NCBI GenBank assembly: GCA_903901335.1
Contig: CAIUQR010000059.1
Location: 121,997-185,996 of the forward strand
Length of the DNA: 64,000 nt
Source: an uncultured delta proteobacterium
GTDB taxonomy: Bacteria > Desulfobacterota > Desulfobulbia > Desulfobulbales > Desulfocapsaceae
Direction of reading: 5' to 3'
The notes below the pieces were generated by a model, which was given only the letters and a program-made list of their open reading frames with translations, did no database searches and was not told where the DNA came from. This document shows, in pieces, positions 37,471-47,333 of the stretch (position 1 is its first letter; each line of letters begins with the position of its first letter). The position numbers and the translations under genes were made by a program.

Positions 37471-38223
37471 CTACTCTCTACAGGCAGCACAATCCGGCCG
37501 CCGCTTCAGGCCGATTTTCCTGAAACTCATGGTCAGGGCATCAAAGGTCAGCAGGGTATCGGTCAGGAGTTCACCTGTTCCTGTCACGTACTTCAACACC
37601 TCTGCAGCCTGAATGGACCCCAGCATCCCGGCGACAGCCCCCAGTGTTCCGGCCTTGGAACAGGTTGAGGCAACATCCGGAGGCGGGCAACTTCTAAACA
37701 CACAGCGATAGCAGGCGCTTTTGCCGGGCAGTACCGTCATGGTCTGACCGGTAAATTGCAATATTCCTCCGTGCGAAAAAGGAATTCCGGCCGCCACGCA
37801 GGCATCGTTGATTAAAAATTTGGTTGGAAAATCATCCGTTCCATCAACAACAAAATCATATCCACTGATAATTTCCTGGATATTTTCGGCATCGAGGCAA
37901 AGATCATACGTCCTGATCTTCACCTCGGGATTGAGGGCATGTAATTTTTCTTCTGCGGATTCAACCTTTGATCTGCCGATATCCTTTGTAAAGTGAACAA
38001 TCTGTCGCTGCAGGTTGGAAAGGTCAACAACATCATGATCGACAATGCCGATGGTCCCTGTTCCTGCTGCAGTAAGATAGAGCGAGATCGGAGAGCCGAG
38101 TCCCCCCGCGCCAACAAGCAATATTCTGGCGGCCAGGAGTTTCTCCTGACCTTTTTCCCCGAGTTCCTCCAGAAGAACATGACGGCTGTACCGTTCAAGC
38201 TGTTCTTTATTTAATTCAGTCAT
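37471..38223 (-). CDS. MoeB/ThiF-type adenylyltransferase
   Basis: 250 residues, the length of MoeB/ThiF proteins without a rhodanese tail. RYSRHVLLEELGEKGQEKL start, ATP-binding GAGGLGSP near residue 38, DVVDLSNLQRQ, DGTDDFPTKF, and zinc Cys pairs CYRCVFRSCPPP and CAAC at the end. It adenylates the C terminus of a ubiquitin-like sulfur carrier (MoaD or ThiS). No carrier or moa/thi gene is adjacent, so MoeB versus ThiF cannot be decided. It follows the 84-residue gene by 53 bp. Confidence 0.88.
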   Translation of the reverse strand: MTELNKEQLERYSRHVLLEELGEKGQEKLLAARILLVGAGGLGSPISLYLTAAGTGTIGIVDHDVVDLSNLQRQIVHFTKDIGRSKVESAEEKLHALNPEVKIRTYDLCLDAENIQEIISGYDFVVDGTDDFPTKFLINDACVAAGIPFSHGGILQFTGQTMTVLPGKSACYRCVFRSCPPPDVASTCSKAGTLGAVAGMLGSIQAAEVLKYVTGTGELLTDTLLTFDALTMSFRKIGLKRRPDCAACRE

Positions 38224-38276
38224 GTTCCGATACGGCAGAGAAATAAGAGGATATCCCCATCATCAAATGAGATTCT

Positions 38277-38531
38277 TCAGATATCTTTCGCCCAATCCGG
38301 AATATGTCGCAGGATGTAGTCTTGCACAGCGGATTTCCCCGTTTCCCCGCCCTCAGCTTTAACGGCTTCCAAAACCTCGGCAAAATCGAACCAGCAGACT
38401 TCCTTGTCCTCATAATTATAAACCGTCAAAACACGCTTGTCTTTGTTATGGATATCCTCTTCTTCCTGGATAGCTGCAACAATTTTCAGGGCCTCTTCAG
38501 TCGAAAGAAATTTTATCTCGTTTTCACTCAT
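38277..38531 (-). CDS. Conserved-looking small protein of unknown function (84 aa)
   Basis: 84 residues, acidic, helical N-terminal half with EEALKIVAAIQEEEDIHNKDK, then a short strand VLTVYNYEDKEVCWFDF and a helical C-terminal half. One Cys. GAGG lies nine bases before the ATG. It sits between rpmB and the MoeB-like gene on the same strand but after the rpmB terminator, so it likely forms a unit with the MoeB-like gene. It lacks the Gly-Gly ending of a sulfur carrier. No family recognised. Confidence 0.65.
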   Translation of the reverse strand: MSENEIKFLSTEEALKIVAAIQEEEDIHNKDKRVLTVYNYEDKEVCWFDFAEVLEAVKAEGGETGKSAVQDYILRHIPDWAKDI

Positions 38532-38549
38532 ATCTCATCACCTCAAACC

Positions 38550-38585
38550 AAAAAAGGCGAGCTGGATGGAATCCACTCGCCTTTT
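38550..38585 (-). terminator. Rho-independent terminator for rpmB
   Basis: Stem AAAAGGCGAG / CTCGCCTTTT with an inner TGGAT/ATCCA stem and GGA loop. Six T residues follow on the minus strand. Confidence 0.92.
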
Positions 38586-38678
38586 AAACTTAGCTCTATA
38601 ACCCCAACAAGTCTGACTTTATTCAGTATCCCCTTGAGAGGTAAAAACATGCATAGTTTTTTCTAAAGGACTACATCC

Positions 38679-38873
38679 TCATGCAGGTTTTACCACAGCC
38701 CCTGAGCGAATACAACGAGTGCATACCCTGGCGTGTGCTGTGCCACCATTTTCGGTGACCAGGTGAACCCTTTTCAGGTTAGGAAGCCAACGCCGCCGGG
38801 TTTTATTATGAGCATGGGAAACATTATTACCAGTGGCCGGACCTTTTCCGCAAATCTGACATACCTTAGCCAT
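38679..38873 (-). CDS. rpmB: 50S ribosomal protein L28
   Basis: 64 residues. Starts [12 protein letters not shown], includes [15 protein letters not shown] and ends with CTRCIRSG. It retains two Cys pairs (C5-x2-C8 and CTRC), so it is the zinc-binding (C+) form. AAGGAGAG ribosome site six bases upstream. Monocistronic: followed by a strong terminator. Confidence 0.97.
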   Translation of the reverse strand: MAKVCQICGKGPATGNNVSHAHNKTRRRWLPNLKRVHLVTENGGTAHARVCTRCIRSGAVVKPA

Positions 38874-39370
38874 CGTAAACTCTCCTTAATCGTATCTCTT
38901 TCAATTACCTATCCATGCTCGAAACAAAAATGGACATGTGTAACTGACAACCTAAATGTTATACATACAAAAACAAGACTTCATACCCTCTTTTTCCAGG
39001 AATAGCAAGCATAAAAACATCTACCTTATAAGTCATTGCCCGTTACACATAGAGGTGACGCCTGCATATTCTTGATCATTAGTGCCGCACGCAGATCTCA
39101 CGCACGTGTAATTTCGATCAAGAAAAATCTGTTGATTGTTGTGTAGCTTGTCCATCTTCTTGACTCTAAGAATCATGTATACAGCTTTTTGGTTGCATTC
39201 ACCCGTTATGCATGGTAGCAATGTTCTGTTTGGCCTGATAATGATTCCCAACCTCGCTAAAAGGAACTTTTTCTGCATCCCTTTGAATGCCGGACACATT
39301 TACAACAGAATTTTCTCTCTGAGAGACATGCAGAAAAATTGTTTTTTAAGGAAAAAACCAATTTCTTACG
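38874..39370. other. 497-bp intergenic region between rpmB and resB
   Basis: Divergent control region. A CTTGATC/GATCAAG pair (39071-39077 with 39116-39122) flanks a C/G-rich loop. No convincing gene: open frames on both strands lack ribosome sites and protein-like composition. Confidence 0.5.
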
Positions 39371-40711
39371 ATGGCAATAAATAATTCACCCACGAATGTA
39401 TTCAACCTTGTCTGGAACTTTTTCGCCTCGGTGAAACTTGCCCTGATCACCCTCTGCACAATTTCTCTTGCTTCAATTATCGGCACCATTATTCCCCAGA
39501 AAGAATCCCTGGCCTGGTATGCGAAAAAATTCAGCCCCAAAATCGCTCAATTTCTTGATTTGTTTTCTCTCACCGATATGTTCGGGTCCTTCTGGTTCAA
39601 GGCCCTTCTGGGATTGCTGAGTGCCAATCTGATCATTTGCAGTCTCGACAGGTTTCCAGGGATATGGAAGCAGATCGTTGCCGACAACCTGGCAACACCG
39701 TTGAAAAGACTGGTCACTATTAAAAGAAATGCCTCGTGGACGACCTCTCAACCCCCGAAAAAGGCAGTGGACCAACTTCTACCGCTTCTGTCCGGCAACG
39801 GCTGGAAAATGACCACCCGGGAAACTGAAAACGGCCTCCTCCTTTTCAGCCAGAAAGGGGCATGGACCAGACTCGGCGTTTTTGTTGTTCATACCTCCAT
39901 CCTTGTCATTCTGATCGGGGCAATCCTCGGCTCGATTCTGGGATTCAAGGGCTCCGCTATGATCCCGGAAGGCCAAAGCATAGAAAAGATTCAGTCAGTC
40001 GGGGCAACGGCCTTTATCGACCTGGGCTTTCAGGTCAGGTGTGATGCATTTGCTATCGAGTATTACCAGAACGGCATGCCGAAAGAGTATCGTTCAGATC
40101 TCACCATTCTTGAACATGACCGGGAAATCCTTCACACATCCATTAAAGTCAACAGGCCGTTGACCTATAAAGGCATCACCTTCTATCAATCGAGCTATGA
40201 AGGATATAAGGATTTCATTATCACCCTCGCGGATAAAGAAAACGGCAACACAAAGACATTCACGGTTCCCTTTCAGAAGCAGTCGGAATGGCAGGAGAAA
40301 GGGGTGCGATTCGGCGTGATCAATGCCGAAGCAGATGGAGAGCGGATCGCCCGGATCAAGATCTGGTTTGCAGATCAAGACGGTACTCCTTCCGTTTTCT
40401 GGATGGATTCGGGCAGTCAGGTCACGGTTGATCGGCAGGGGAAACACTATCTTTTTTCGGCCAGACAGATGTACGCAACAGGGCTACAGGTGGCAATGGA
40501 TCCCGGGGTCTGGTGGGTTTATAGCGGCTGCATGCTGCTCCTTCTCGGCCTGTTTACGACCTTTTTCATGTCCCATCGAAAAATCTGGCTCTTTGTGTGT
40601 GAGAAGAACAACACGACATCGATATTCATGGCCGGTTCAGTCAATAAAAACAAGACCGGTTTTGACGGGATATTTTCTAAGCTTACAGAAAAACTCAGGA
40701 ATCTCAATTAA
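39371..40711 (+). CDS. resB: Cytochrome c biogenesis protein ResB
   Basis: 446 residues. ResB-like: N-terminal helices (FFASVKLALITLCTISLASIIGTIIPQ near 17-45, and about 72-90), a helix near 165-190, a large periplasmic domain, and a final helix near 375-395 (WVYSGCMLLLLGLF). With CcsB/ResC it forms the System II heme-delivery complex that attaches heme to apocytochrome c outside the inner membrane. ccsB follows 100 bp later. No clear ribosome site before the ATG. Confidence 0.9.
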   Translation: MAINNSPTNVFNLVWNFFASVKLALITLCTISLASIIGTIIPQKESLAWYAKKFSPKIAQFLDLFSLTDMFGSFWFKALLGLLSANLIICSLDRFPGIWKQIVADNLATPLKRLVTIKRNASWTTSQPPKKAVDQLLPLLSGNGWKMTTRETENGLLLFSQKGAWTRLGVFVVHTSILVILIGAILGSILGFKGSAMIPEGQSIEKIQSVGATAFIDLGFQVRCDAFAIEYYQNGMPKEYRSDLTILEHDREILHTSIKVNRPLTYKGITFYQSSYEGYKDFIITLADKENGNTKTFTVPFQKQSEWQEKGVRFGVINAEADGERIARIKIWFADQDGTPSVFWMDSGSQVTVDRQGKHYLFSARQMYATGLQVAMDPGVWWVYSGCMLLLLGLFTTFFMSHRKIWLFVCEKNNTTSIFMAGSVNKNKTGFDGIFSKLTEKLRNLN

Positions 40712-40811
40712 TAATCGTTTAAAATCGAAAAATACCAATCAGTGTTGGGTCTTAAACAGAGGCAGCAGCACACGGTAAACAGCAACCAGACAACCGATTA
40801 ATGGAGTTTCC

Positions 40812-41666
40812 ATGAATAGCTCACAGCTTCTGGGTATAACAACCTTTACCTACCTGTTTTCAACACTGCTCTATGTGGCGTTATTTGTCTTTAAAGTCAA
40901 AAAACTGGGGAAATTTGCGACCTGTTTGACGGTGATTGCGTTACTTATCCAGACACTCGGTATCGGCCTGCGCTGGCACGAATCCTACCAGATGGGGATA
41001 GGGCATGCCCCGCTGACAAACATGTACGAGTCAGTTGTTTTCTTTGCCTGGACTATAATCGTCATGTATCTGGCCATTGAATGGAAGTTCAAGAACCGGA
41101 TAATCGGCGCCTTCGCAGTGCCGTTTGCCTTTCTGGCCATGGCCTATGCCTCCATATCCAATGACGCGACCAAAGGTATCAGCCCGCTTGTTCCTGCCCT
41201 GCAGTCCAACTGGCTGATCGCCCATGTCATTACCTGCTTCATCGGCTATGCCGCATTTACGGTAGCCGCAGGTCTTGGCCTTATGTACGTGATCAAGGAT
41301 ACAGGCGCGGGCAAACGATCCTCGGATGACAAGACCCTTCTTGGCAGTCTGCCTCCCCTGCAGCAGATTGAGGACATCACCCATAAGACCATGATCTTCG
41401 GATTTATCTGGCTTACAGCCGGGATAATCACAGGTGCCGTCTGGGCCAATTCCGCCTGGGGGACCTATTGGAGCTGGGATCCGAAAGAGACCTGGTCGCT
41501 CATCACCTGGTTTATCTATGCAATCACACTCCACGCCCGCCATACAAGAGGGTGGGGCGGAAAGCGAGTCGCATGGTTGGCAATCATCGGTTTTTTTTCA
41601 GTAATTTTCACCTATTACGGCGTCAATTTTATTCTCTCCGGCCTTCACAGCTACGGCTCGAATTAA
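40812..41666 (+). CDS. ccsB: Cytochrome c biogenesis protein CcsB/ResC
   Basis: 284 residues with eight membrane helices. The tryptophan-rich heme-handling motif WGTYWSWDPKETWSLITW lies near residue 218, with flanking conserved His residues (WHESY, LIAHV, TLHARHTRGWGG). It moves heme across the inner membrane for c-type cytochrome maturation. GGAG precedes the ATG. It converges on the LivJ-like gene with 23 bp between. Confidence 0.94.
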   Translation: MNSSQLLGITTFTYLFSTLLYVALFVFKVKKLGKFATCLTVIALLIQTLGIGLRWHESYQMGIGHAPLTNMYESVVFFAWTIIVMYLAIEWKFKNRIIGAFAVPFAFLAMAYASISNDATKGISPLVPALQSNWLIAHVITCFIGYAAFTVAAGLGLMYVIKDTGAGKRSSDDKTLLGSLPPLQQIEDITHKTMIFGFIWLTAGIITGAVWANSAWGTYWSWDPKETWSLITWFIYAITLHARHTRGWGGKRVAWLAIIGFFSVIFTYYGVNFILSGLHSYGSN

Positions 41667-41689
41667 CTGGTGCCTGTTCGTGCAGGGTG

Positions 41690-42820
41690 CTATTGCACCT
41701 CAACAAACTGCCCTTGTTGTACTTGATATATTGAGAAACCGACACCAATCGCATCGCCCTTTTTATCAAAAGAAATTATCCCGACAGGGGTATCGACCTT
41801 CTCGGTCTGCAATGCCTTTTTCAAGGTACCAAGGTTAATGGTTTCAGCCTTTTTGATTGCATTCACCAGTGCCAGGGCGGCAGAATAGGCATTTTCATAG
41901 AAGGCACCGGGATCACTGCTGAATGCTTTTTTATGGGCCTCGACTGCTTTTTGGGAAAGAGGGTTTTTCGTGGTATCCCGCGGCCCTGAAGCATAGACAC
42001 CTTCGGCATCCTTTCCTGCAACCTTGATAAAGGTAGTATCCTTAACGCCATCGTCAGAGATAAAGGGTATACTCAACCGCTTTTTCCTGATCATTCCAAC
42101 GATCTTTGATGCCTCCGGATGATATCCCCCGAACATGATCGCCTCGGCACCTGACTGTTTGATTTTTTGCACAATGGCGGAATAGTCAACCGCACCTGGG
42201 GTCACCCCTTCGAAAAGCACAACCTCGCCCTTTCCCGACTCCTCGATGAATTTTTTTGCAAATTCGGCAAAACCTTTCCCATAATCTCCTTTATCATGGA
42301 TAACAGCTATCTTCTTCAGCTTCAGTATATTTATGGCAAAATCCACATCGAGCCTGGCCTGGGCATCATCAGGGGCTATTGTCCTGAAAAAATTCGGATA
42401 TTCCCCACTCTCGGTGAGTTCCGGATTGGTCGCTGAAGGAGACATGACCAGGATACCGGCGTTTTTATATATGGGTAAAGCAGCCTTGGTCGCCCCGGAA
42501 CAGATATGACCGAGGACAACCTGAACCCCTTCTGCAACAAGCTTAGTTGCAGTACTGGCGGCAACCTCCGGTTTACAGACATCATCTTCTATAAGAAGCT
42601 CGATCTGTTTTCCGTTGATCCCCCCCTCTGCATTCACCTTGTTCACAACAAGTTTGATTGCATTGACCGTGGGAAGACCGTAAGATGCCAGATCGCCGCT
42701 ATGTGCCCCGGCAACACCGATTTTGACAGTATCTCCAGCCATGCCTATTGAGGCAATCGAGATAAAAATTGCTATACCTGTGACAACTGCGACAAACCTG
42801 CTTCTGAAGTGACGTATCAT
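41690..42820 (-). CDS. Branched-chain amino acid ABC transporter substrate-binding protein (LivJ-like)
   Basis: 376 residues. Signal peptide 1-28 ending near GMAGD, then a type I periplasmic-binding fold: VKIGVAGAHSGDLASYGLP start, INGKQIELLIEDD, GHICSGATKAALPIY, and FEGVTPGAVDYS. Binds leucine-type or related amino acids in the periplasm. No permease or ATPase gene is adjacent, so it either serves a transporter elsewhere or acts as an orphan. GGAGGGAGAA site. Confidence 0.9.
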   Translation of the reverse strand: MIRHFRSRFVAVVTGIAIFISIASIGMAGDTVKIGVAGAHSGDLASYGLPTVNAIKLVVNKVNAEGGINGKQIELLIEDDVCKPEVAASTATKLVAEGVQVVLGHICSGATKAALPIYKNAGILVMSPSATNPELTESGEYPNFFRTIAPDDAQARLDVDFAINILKLKKIAVIHDKGDYGKGFAEFAKKFIEESGKGEVVLFEGVTPGAVDYSAIVQKIKQSGAEAIMFGGYHPEASKIVGMIRKKRLSIPFISDDGVKDTTFIKVAGKDAEGVYASGPRDTTKNPLSQKAVEAHKKAFSSDPGAFYENAYSAALALVNAIKKAETINLGTLKKALQTEKVDTPVGIISFDKKGDAIGVGFSIYQVQQGQFVEVQ

Positions 42821-42985
42821 TTCTCCCTCCGTTAAAGAGTCATTTCGCGCCTATATCTTGGAAAATTCGAGCGGAAACCGCGTAAAAATGATACTTATCT
42901 TTTACGCATCATTGAACAAAAATGAAAGAGATATTTTCTTCCGAGAGTATACCCCAGTCACGCGAGTTATTGCCGAAAAACCCCT

Positions 42986-44047
42986 ATGCCCGATCTCTTA
43001 AGCAGTTTATTTTTTTTAGGACGTCCTCTAAGCCCCTTTTACAGCCTTTTCATGCAGGCTCGTTCCCGTTTATATACCAACGGCTTATGCAAACGGGAAA
43101 AAATGGATGTACCTGTTGTCTCAGTCGGCAACCTGACTCTGGGAGGAACCGGCAAAACACCCTTTGTACGATATATCGCCCAGCTTCTGGCAACACATGG
43201 CTATAAACCGGCGATCATCAGCCGCGGCTATGGCGGAAAGGCCAAAGGGAAGGTAAATGTCGTATCCGACGGCAAAACCATTTTCCTAGACTCGAGACAG
43301 GCCGGAGACGAACCCTGCCTGCTCGCCGAATCGCTTCCGGGCGTGCCGGTACTCACCGGAACAGTTCGTTCTCACCCGTGTCATTATGCCGTTCAGCAAT
43401 TTGGTTCTGATATTCTGATCCTTGATGATGGTTTTCAACATCTTTCCGTGATACGAGACGTGGACCTGGTCCTCTTTGATGCCTCAATACTGGCCGGCAA
43501 CAACCGGGTCTTTCCGGGTGGAAATTTGCGGGAGCCCTTTTCGGCCCTCTCCCGGGCCCATGCCTTTATTATGACAGGAATTTCCGATGAATTGAGTCCC
43601 CGGATCGCGCAATTCAGGACGTTCCTGCAGGAAAATTTCCCCGGCAGACCTGTTTTCACAAACAGATACACACCAGCTGAATGCCGGGATAAAACCAGCT
43701 CAACCCCTATTCCACTTGATAGAATTCCATCTCCTCTCTACGGTTTTTGCGGGATTGCCCACCCTTCACGTTTTCGCAGGACCCTCAAAAGCTGTGATCT
43801 TCAACTGAGCGGCTTCACCGAACTCAAAGATCATCAAGTCTATTCGCCTCAACTTCTTAAAAATATTTCTGCTTCCGCAATAAGGGCAGGAGCCGGCGCA
43901 CTTATTACCACAGAAAAAGATATGGTCAAATTGCGTCCGCTCTCATCAACACTTCCACTCTTCAGTCTTATAATGCGTGTTGAGATAAATGATTCGTTTT
44001 CCGACTATCTTCTCCGGAAACTTGCCTCGTCCGATCAATCCAGGTAA
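42986..44047 (+). CDS. lpxK: Tetraacyldisaccharide 4'-kinase
   Basis: 353 residues. N-terminal membrane-associated helix, then the P-loop GNLTLGGTGKTPF near 47-59, RGYGG, DDGFQHL and GIAHPSRF blocks. It phosphorylates the 4' position of the lipid A precursor at the cytoplasmic face of the inner membrane. The lpxC gene follows 254 bp later. No clear ribosome site. Confidence 0.95.
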   Translation: MPDLLSSLFFLGRPLSPFYSLFMQARSRLYTNGLCKREKMDVPVVSVGNLTLGGTGKTPFVRYIAQLLATHGYKPAIISRGYGGKAKGKVNVVSDGKTIFLDSRQAGDEPCLLAESLPGVPVLTGTVRSHPCHYAVQQFGSDILILDDGFQHLSVIRDVDLVLFDASILAGNNRVFPGGNLREPFSALSRAHAFIMTGISDELSPRIAQFRTFLQENFPGRPVFTNRYTPAECRDKTSSTPIPLDRIPSPLYGFCGIAHPSRFRRTLKSCDLQLSGFTELKDHQVYSPQLLKNISASAIRAGAGALITTEKDMVKLRPLSSTLPLFSLIMRVEINDSFSDYLLRKLASSDQSR

Positions 44048-44301
44048 GGTCGATACCCTTTCGCAACGTTCTGCCTTGTCAGGTATGTTTGATGTTATTA
44101 TTATTCTTCATGTGTCATTCTCACCACAAACGCCCTCTGTTGAACGCTCTTCTTCCTTTGTTTTATCATGCTGTTATTCCATTCATTTCCACACAAGCAC
44201 ACGATGCATCCCCATCAAAACCAACCTGGCTCGTTTTTTGCATAATTTTTACAAATATTCTATTCTTATAATTTTAAACATAGTCAATAAAGGTTTTTGC
44301 C

Positions 44302-45300
44302 ATGGCATCTCCTGTAGATCCACATCAATATACTCTGAAAAAAGCCGTCAATTGCTGCGGTGTCGGTCTGCACTCTGGAAGAACCGTCAACCTGACCATA
44401 AAGCCTGCCCCTGTCAATAATGGTATCCGCTTTTTCAGGTCGGACCTGATTGATGGAAAACATATACAAGCACATATGGACAAGGTGATCGATACACGCT
44501 TGGCAACAACTATCGGAGACAACAAAATAAAAGTATCAACGACCGAACACTTGATGGCCGCCCTTTGCGGTTTTGGCGTGGATAATGCAAATATCGAGCT
44601 TGATGCTGCCGAAGTGCCGATCATGGATGGAAGTGCGGCTCCGTTTATCCATCTTCTTAAAAAATCCGGCCTCAAAAAACAGGATGGGCTGCGAAAGGTC
44701 CTCCGTATTACTAAAAAAATAACCTACACGGATGGAGACAAGACCATCAGTGTTACACCATATGACGGATTCAAGGTCACAGGCGAGATCGTTTTTGACG
44801 ACACCCTGATCAAATCTCAGAAATACAGTCTTAACGTGAATGCAGACCGTTTTATCAAAGAGATATCCCGAGCCCGTACCTTCGGTTACGTCGAACAGGT
44901 TGAAGAACTCTGGGCAAACGGTCTCGCCCTTGGTGGAACGCTGGATAATGTCATTGCCATTCACTGGAACAGAAAATCAATTCTCAACGAGGACGGCCTG
45001 CGTTTCGACGATGAGTTCATTCGTCACAAAGTCCTTGATCTCATTGGCGATCTTGCCCTCCTCGGCTGCCAGATTCTAGGTCATGTAACTGCCCGCAAGA
45101 CCGGACATACCCAACACCTGGCCTTCATGAAGGCTATTGCAGATTTCCCCGATTGCTGGGAGTTGATTGAGCTCAAACAAAACGGCACCCATTCCGTCCT
45201 GGATCAGGTTGTCTCCAGCACCAGGGCAGCCGGAGATATGATCATGCCGTTTTTTAAACCTCAGCCACAGCCGGTTGCTCTCCCGGAAGCAGTGTTCTGA
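44302..45300 (+). CDS. lpxC: UDP-3-O-acyl-N-acetylglucosamine deacetylase
   Basis: 332 residues. Metal and catalytic motifs: TTEHLMAAL, VPIMDGSA, the NVIAIHW segment and RHKVLDLIGDLALLG, with the late His in GHTQHL. Commits UDP-acyl-GlcNAc to lipid A synthesis as a zinc deacetylase. AAAGG lies eight bases before the ATG. The presence of lpxC and lpxK shows the organism makes lipopolysaccharide. Confidence 0.97.
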   Translation: MASPVDPHQYTLKKAVNCCGVGLHSGRTVNLTIKPAPVNNGIRFFRSDLIDGKHIQAHMDKVIDTRLATTIGDNKIKVSTTEHLMAALCGFGVDNANIELDAAEVPIMDGSAAPFIHLLKKSGLKKQDGLRKVLRITKKITYTDGDKTISVTPYDGFKVTGEIVFDDTLIKSQKYSLNVNADRFIKEISRARTFGYVEQVEELWANGLALGGTLDNVIAIHWNRKSILNEDGLRFDDEFIRHKVLDLIGDLALLGCQILGHVTARKTGHTQHLAFMKAIADFPDCWELIELKQNGTHSVLDQVVSSTRAAGDMIMPFFKPQPQPVALPEAVF

Positions 45301-45348
45301 TTTTCTCTGCCCGCGGCGACTGAATCAAGAGAATGTGTACCGGAAATT

Positions 45349-45765
45349 TTATTCTCCGATGATTTTCACGAGTACACGTTTTTTTCGCCGTCCATCAAAC
45401 TCGCCATAAAATATCTGCTCCCAGGGACCAAGGTGTAATTTCCCTTCGGTTACTGCCACCACGACCTCTCTGCCCATGATCTGGCGCTTCAAATGGGCGT
45501 CGGCATTATCTTCGTATCCATTGTGTTTATACTGTTCAACAGGGTCATGAGGGGCCAAGCGTTCAAGCCAGACGTCATAATCGTGATGCAGCCCTGCCTC
45601 ATCATCATTGATAAAAACCGACGCGGTAATATGCATCGCATTACATAAGAGAAGCCCCTCCTGTATACCGCTTTCATGCAGGCATTTTTCCACCTCCGGG
45701 GTCATATTGACAAACGCCCTTCGCGTCGGCAGCGTAAAAAAGAGTTCTTTAAAGTACGATTTCAT
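45349..45765 (-). CDS. YjbQ family protein
   Basis: 138 residues, the usual length. Conserved segments: [41 protein letters not shown], and [24 protein letters not shown]. YjbQ proteins show weak thiamine-phosphate synthase activity in some tests, but their in-cell role is unclear. Converges on lpxC. Confidence 0.9.
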   Translation of the reverse strand: MKSYFKELFFTLPTRRAFVNMTPEVEKCLHESGIQEGLLLCNAMHITASVFINDDEAGLHHDYDVWLERLAPHDPVEQYKHNGYEDNADAHLKRQIMGREVVVAVTEGKLHLGPWEQIFYGEFDGRRKKRVLVKIIGE

Positions 45766-45924
45766 TTCTGTTTACCTTTTTCCCTTCCTGCTCTGTTCGT
45801 ATATTTTTGCCGAAAGCAGCATTCCACTTGAATTTTCTGCCGTTTTATCCTAAGGAATAGGCTTTTACATTCATGTGAAACCTATCACAAATCAGTAATA
45901 AACAAAATAAGATACAGACAAAAA

Positions 45925-47166
45925 ATGGATAATCTGCATAAGAGAGTAGTAATCACAGGTATCGGCCTTGCCGCACCGAACGCGGACAATATTAAAGATT
46001 TTAGAGAAAAACTTCTGCGAGGCGAAAGCAATATTCGAGAGATTGATCTCAGGTATTTCGGCAAAGCTCCTGCCGGTATCTGCACCTTCCCGGAAACACG
46101 GTACCGAAAGAAAAAAGAAAATAAAAGGGGAACCAGGGCCGGGTGTCTTGGTGTTTATTGCGCCCATGAGGCCATGAATAATGCCAATCTTGCTCTTGAT
46201 TATTACGATAAATCCAGGATCGGCGTTTATATCGGTTTGACCGAACATGGTACGGTGGAAACGGAAAACGAGATCTATAACATCAGCCAGTATGGCTATA
46301 ATACAGACTACTGGACCCACCATCATAATCCCCGCACCGTTTTGAACAATCCCGCAGGCGAGATCACCATGAGTCTCGGCATCACTGGACCGCACTATTC
46401 CATCGGAGCGGCCTGTGCTGCAGGAAATGCATCTCTTATCCAGGGAGCTCAGATGCTGCGTCTTGGCGAGGTTGATATGGCCCTTGTTGGCGGGATATCG
46501 GAGTCGACGGGTTCCTTTGGTATCTTTGCAAGTTTCAAGGCCCAGGGAGCGCTTGGATCGGCTCCTGATCCCCGCCAGGCCTGCCGGCCGTTTGATCTTT
46601 CCCGAAACGGCATAGTTGTCTCTGAAGGAGCATGCATTTATGTTCTCGAAATTCTTGAAAATGCCCTGGAACGAAATGCTCAAATCTATGGTGAAATCGC
46701 AGGATATGCGATGAATTCGGATGCAAACGACTTTGTTCTCCCTCTCGGCGAAAGGCAGGCCGAATGTATGATGCTGGCATTACAACGAGCAAAAATGAGC
46801 CCTCGGGATATCGATATCATCAGCACCCATGCCACAGGCACCCCCCAGGGAGATATTGAAGAATGCAAGGCAATCCGGCAGGTCTTCAACGACTCTCCCA
46901 CCACCTATATTAATAATACCAAGAGCATCATCGGACATGCCATGGGAGCGGCCGGTGTTTTGGAACTTGCCGGCAACCTTCCTTCCTTTCAGGATAACAA
47001 AGTCCACCCGACGATTAATGTCCGTACACTTGATCCGGAATGTTCACTGAAAAATCTGGTCTTAGATGTTCCCCTCCAACTGGATTCCATCTCGACAATC
47101 CTGAACAACTCTTTTGGAATGGTAGGTATTAACTCTACTGTTATTGTAAAGAAGTATTCGTCCTGA
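45925..47166 (+). CDS. Beta-ketoacyl-ACP synthase (FabF-like)
   Basis: 413 residues. Full catalytic triad of condensing enzymes: Cys164 in GAACAAGN, His302 in STHATGT and His338 in NNTKSIIGHAMG, plus Lys333. It extends acyl-ACP by two carbons. The N-terminal third departs from housekeeping FabF (a basic RYRKKKENKRGTRAG segment, and YWTHHHNP near 130), suggesting a specialised ketosynthase. It heads a compact group with its own ACP, two CrtI-like flavoenzymes and a FabZ-like dehydratase, a set of lipid or polyene biosynthetic character. A 20-bp palindrome follows it, before the ACP gene. Start has no clear ribosome site. Confidence 0.9.
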   Translation: MDNLHKRVVITGIGLAAPNADNIKDFREKLLRGESNIREIDLRYFGKAPAGICTFPETRYRKKKENKRGTRAGCLGVYCAHEAMNNANLALDYYDKSRIGVYIGLTEHGTVETENEIYNISQYGYNTDYWTHHHNPRTVLNNPAGEITMSLGITGPHYSIGAACAAGNASLIQGAQMLRLGEVDMALVGGISESTGSFGIFASFKAQGALGSAPDPRQACRPFDLSRNGIVVSEGACIYVLEILENALERNAQIYGEIAGYAMNSDANDFVLPLGERQAECMMLALQRAKMSPRDIDIISTHATGTPQGDIEECKAIRQVFNDSPTTYINNTKSIIGHAMGAAGVLELAGNLPSFQDNKVHPTINVRTLDPECSLKNLVLDVPLQLDSISTILNNSFGMVGINSTVIVKKYSS

Positions 47167-47213
47167 CACCACGTCCGAAAACTTCACTCTCTTTCAAAAA
47201 AAACATAAAAAAG

Positions 47214-47233
47214 ATATACCAACTGTGGTATAT
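47214..47233. promoter_or_regulatory. 20-bp perfect palindrome upstream of the ACP gene
   Basis: ATATACCA (47214-47221) and TGGTATAT (47226-47233) are exact reverse complements around ACTG. No T-run follows. Located 47 bp past the ketosynthase stop and 100 bp before the ACP gene, it is a plausible operator for a dimeric regulator of the cluster. Confidence 0.5.
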
Positions 47234-47333
47234 GGAGGGGTTCGCTTTCTTTTAACTCAAGCGTATAACACTGATAAATTACTCTTTTCACAAGCATACA
47301 TCCCTTCTAAAAAGGGCGCATCCGGAGAAGCAC

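Noticed and set aside
39033..39299. 88-codon minus-strand frame between rpmB and resB
   Set aside because: No ribosome site or recognisable pattern; likely chance in intergenic DNA.
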